Of a stretch of 64,000 nt of DNA, positions 63,896-64,000 are shown piece after piece. Position 1 is the first letter of the stretch. Each line of letters opens with the position of its first letter. The position numbers and the translations under genes are program-made. The notes under the pieces are model-generated. The model did no database searches. It was given only the letters and a program-made list of their open reading frames with translations, and was not told the DNA's origin. The DNA lies in NCBI RefSeq assembly GCF_000316195.1, contig NZ_JH994111.1:1705791-1769790 (forward strand), in the 5' to 3' direction. Origin of the DNA: Brachyspira hampsonii 30446. Lineage in GTDB: Bacteria > Spirochaetota > Brachyspiria > Brachyspirales > Brachyspiraceae.

Positions 63896-64000
63896 TGTAT
63901 ATAGCACCATAAGAACTTTCATCTTTCACATAAAGGCTAACCATAGTATTATATTCATATTTTATCTTCTCAGCATAAGATTCACCATATACATCATAAG
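63879..64000 (-). CDS. 3' end of an unrecognised gene
   Basis: 40 codons of open frame ending at TAA 63881-63879, Y-D-V-Y-G-E-S-Y-A-E-K near the edge, then E-S-S-Y-G-A-I-Y-R-K-E-A-F. It runs past base 64000. The family is not recognisable from this much. Confidence 0.5.
   Translation of the reverse strand, partial: YDVYGESYAEKIKYEYNTMVSLYVKDESSYGAIYRKEAF

Overview
The window is AT-rich DNA (roughly a quarter to 30 percent G+C by eye) from a spirochaete, most likely Brachyspira. The basis is the gene mix: a flagellar rod gene (flgG), many ankyrin and tetratricopeptide proteins, a split transketolase, a clostridial-type thl-crt-hbd set, a sigma-54 cluster carrying HPr kinase, and weak lipoboxes. 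The genus is an inference from gene content and codon use. No rRNA, tRNA or CRISPR array was seen.

Layout. 1-3.3 kb: the 3' part of an ankyrin gene, a metallo-beta-lactamase-fold pseudogene split by a small inverted-repeat element, a MarR regulator that seems to start at ATT, and a group III truncated haemoglobin. 3.6-6.7 kb: thl, crt and hbd for acetyl-CoA to crotonyl-CoA conversion. 7-10.6 kb: mutL and an MltD-like lipoprotein. 10.6-15.4 kb: a minus-strand run of a Na/phosphate cotransporter (broken in an A8 tract), GDP-fucose synthesis genes and a GT10 fucosyltransferase. 16.4-18.8 kb: gdhA and a family 4 uracil-DNA glycosylase. 18.9-22.5 kb: a TPR protein (also broken in an A8 tract), an ankyrin protein and an LPP20/FlgP-like protein. 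22.6-29.4 kb: a DUF4132-like protein, rpoN, hpf, ptsN and hprK. 29.4-36 kb: ftsL-like/rsmH, an HdeD-like protein, two BFD-type small proteins, split transketolase, a GIY-YIG protein and KDO synthesis genes. 36-38.5 kb is eroded: an orphan HsdS, a dead XPB-type helicase and a lone EIIB domain. 38.5-52.9 kb is carbohydrate metabolism: GH3, glgC, glgA, HAD phosphatases, greA, and the sucrose genes scrA/scrB with scrR. 53-64 kb: dihydropyrimidinase, an Rpn nuclease, a large ankyrin protein, a lipoprotein, a BatD-like protein with MoxR, an ATPase-nuclease pair and flgG.

The most notable non-coding signal is a family of about 210-315 bp non-autonomous elements. Their ends read GACTTGTTTC / GAAACAAGTC. 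Six two-ended copies and two remnants sit mostly just upstream of genes. The three best-preserved copies have exact 5-bp duplications of the form TANTA, and the flanks of the other copies fit the same target. Removing the copy at 1.6 kb with one TATTA duplication restores the HxHxDH motif of the pseudogene it interrupts.

Other recurrent themes are two genes interrupted in A8 runs where one base more or less restores a full-length protein, two long perfect hairpins between operon genes, two genes with ATT after a good ribosome-binding site, and a roughly 190-bp tandem duplication of the moxR 3' end. The best candidate for an undescribed system is the overlapping ATPase plus PD-(D/E)XK-like nuclease pair at 60.9-62.9 kb.
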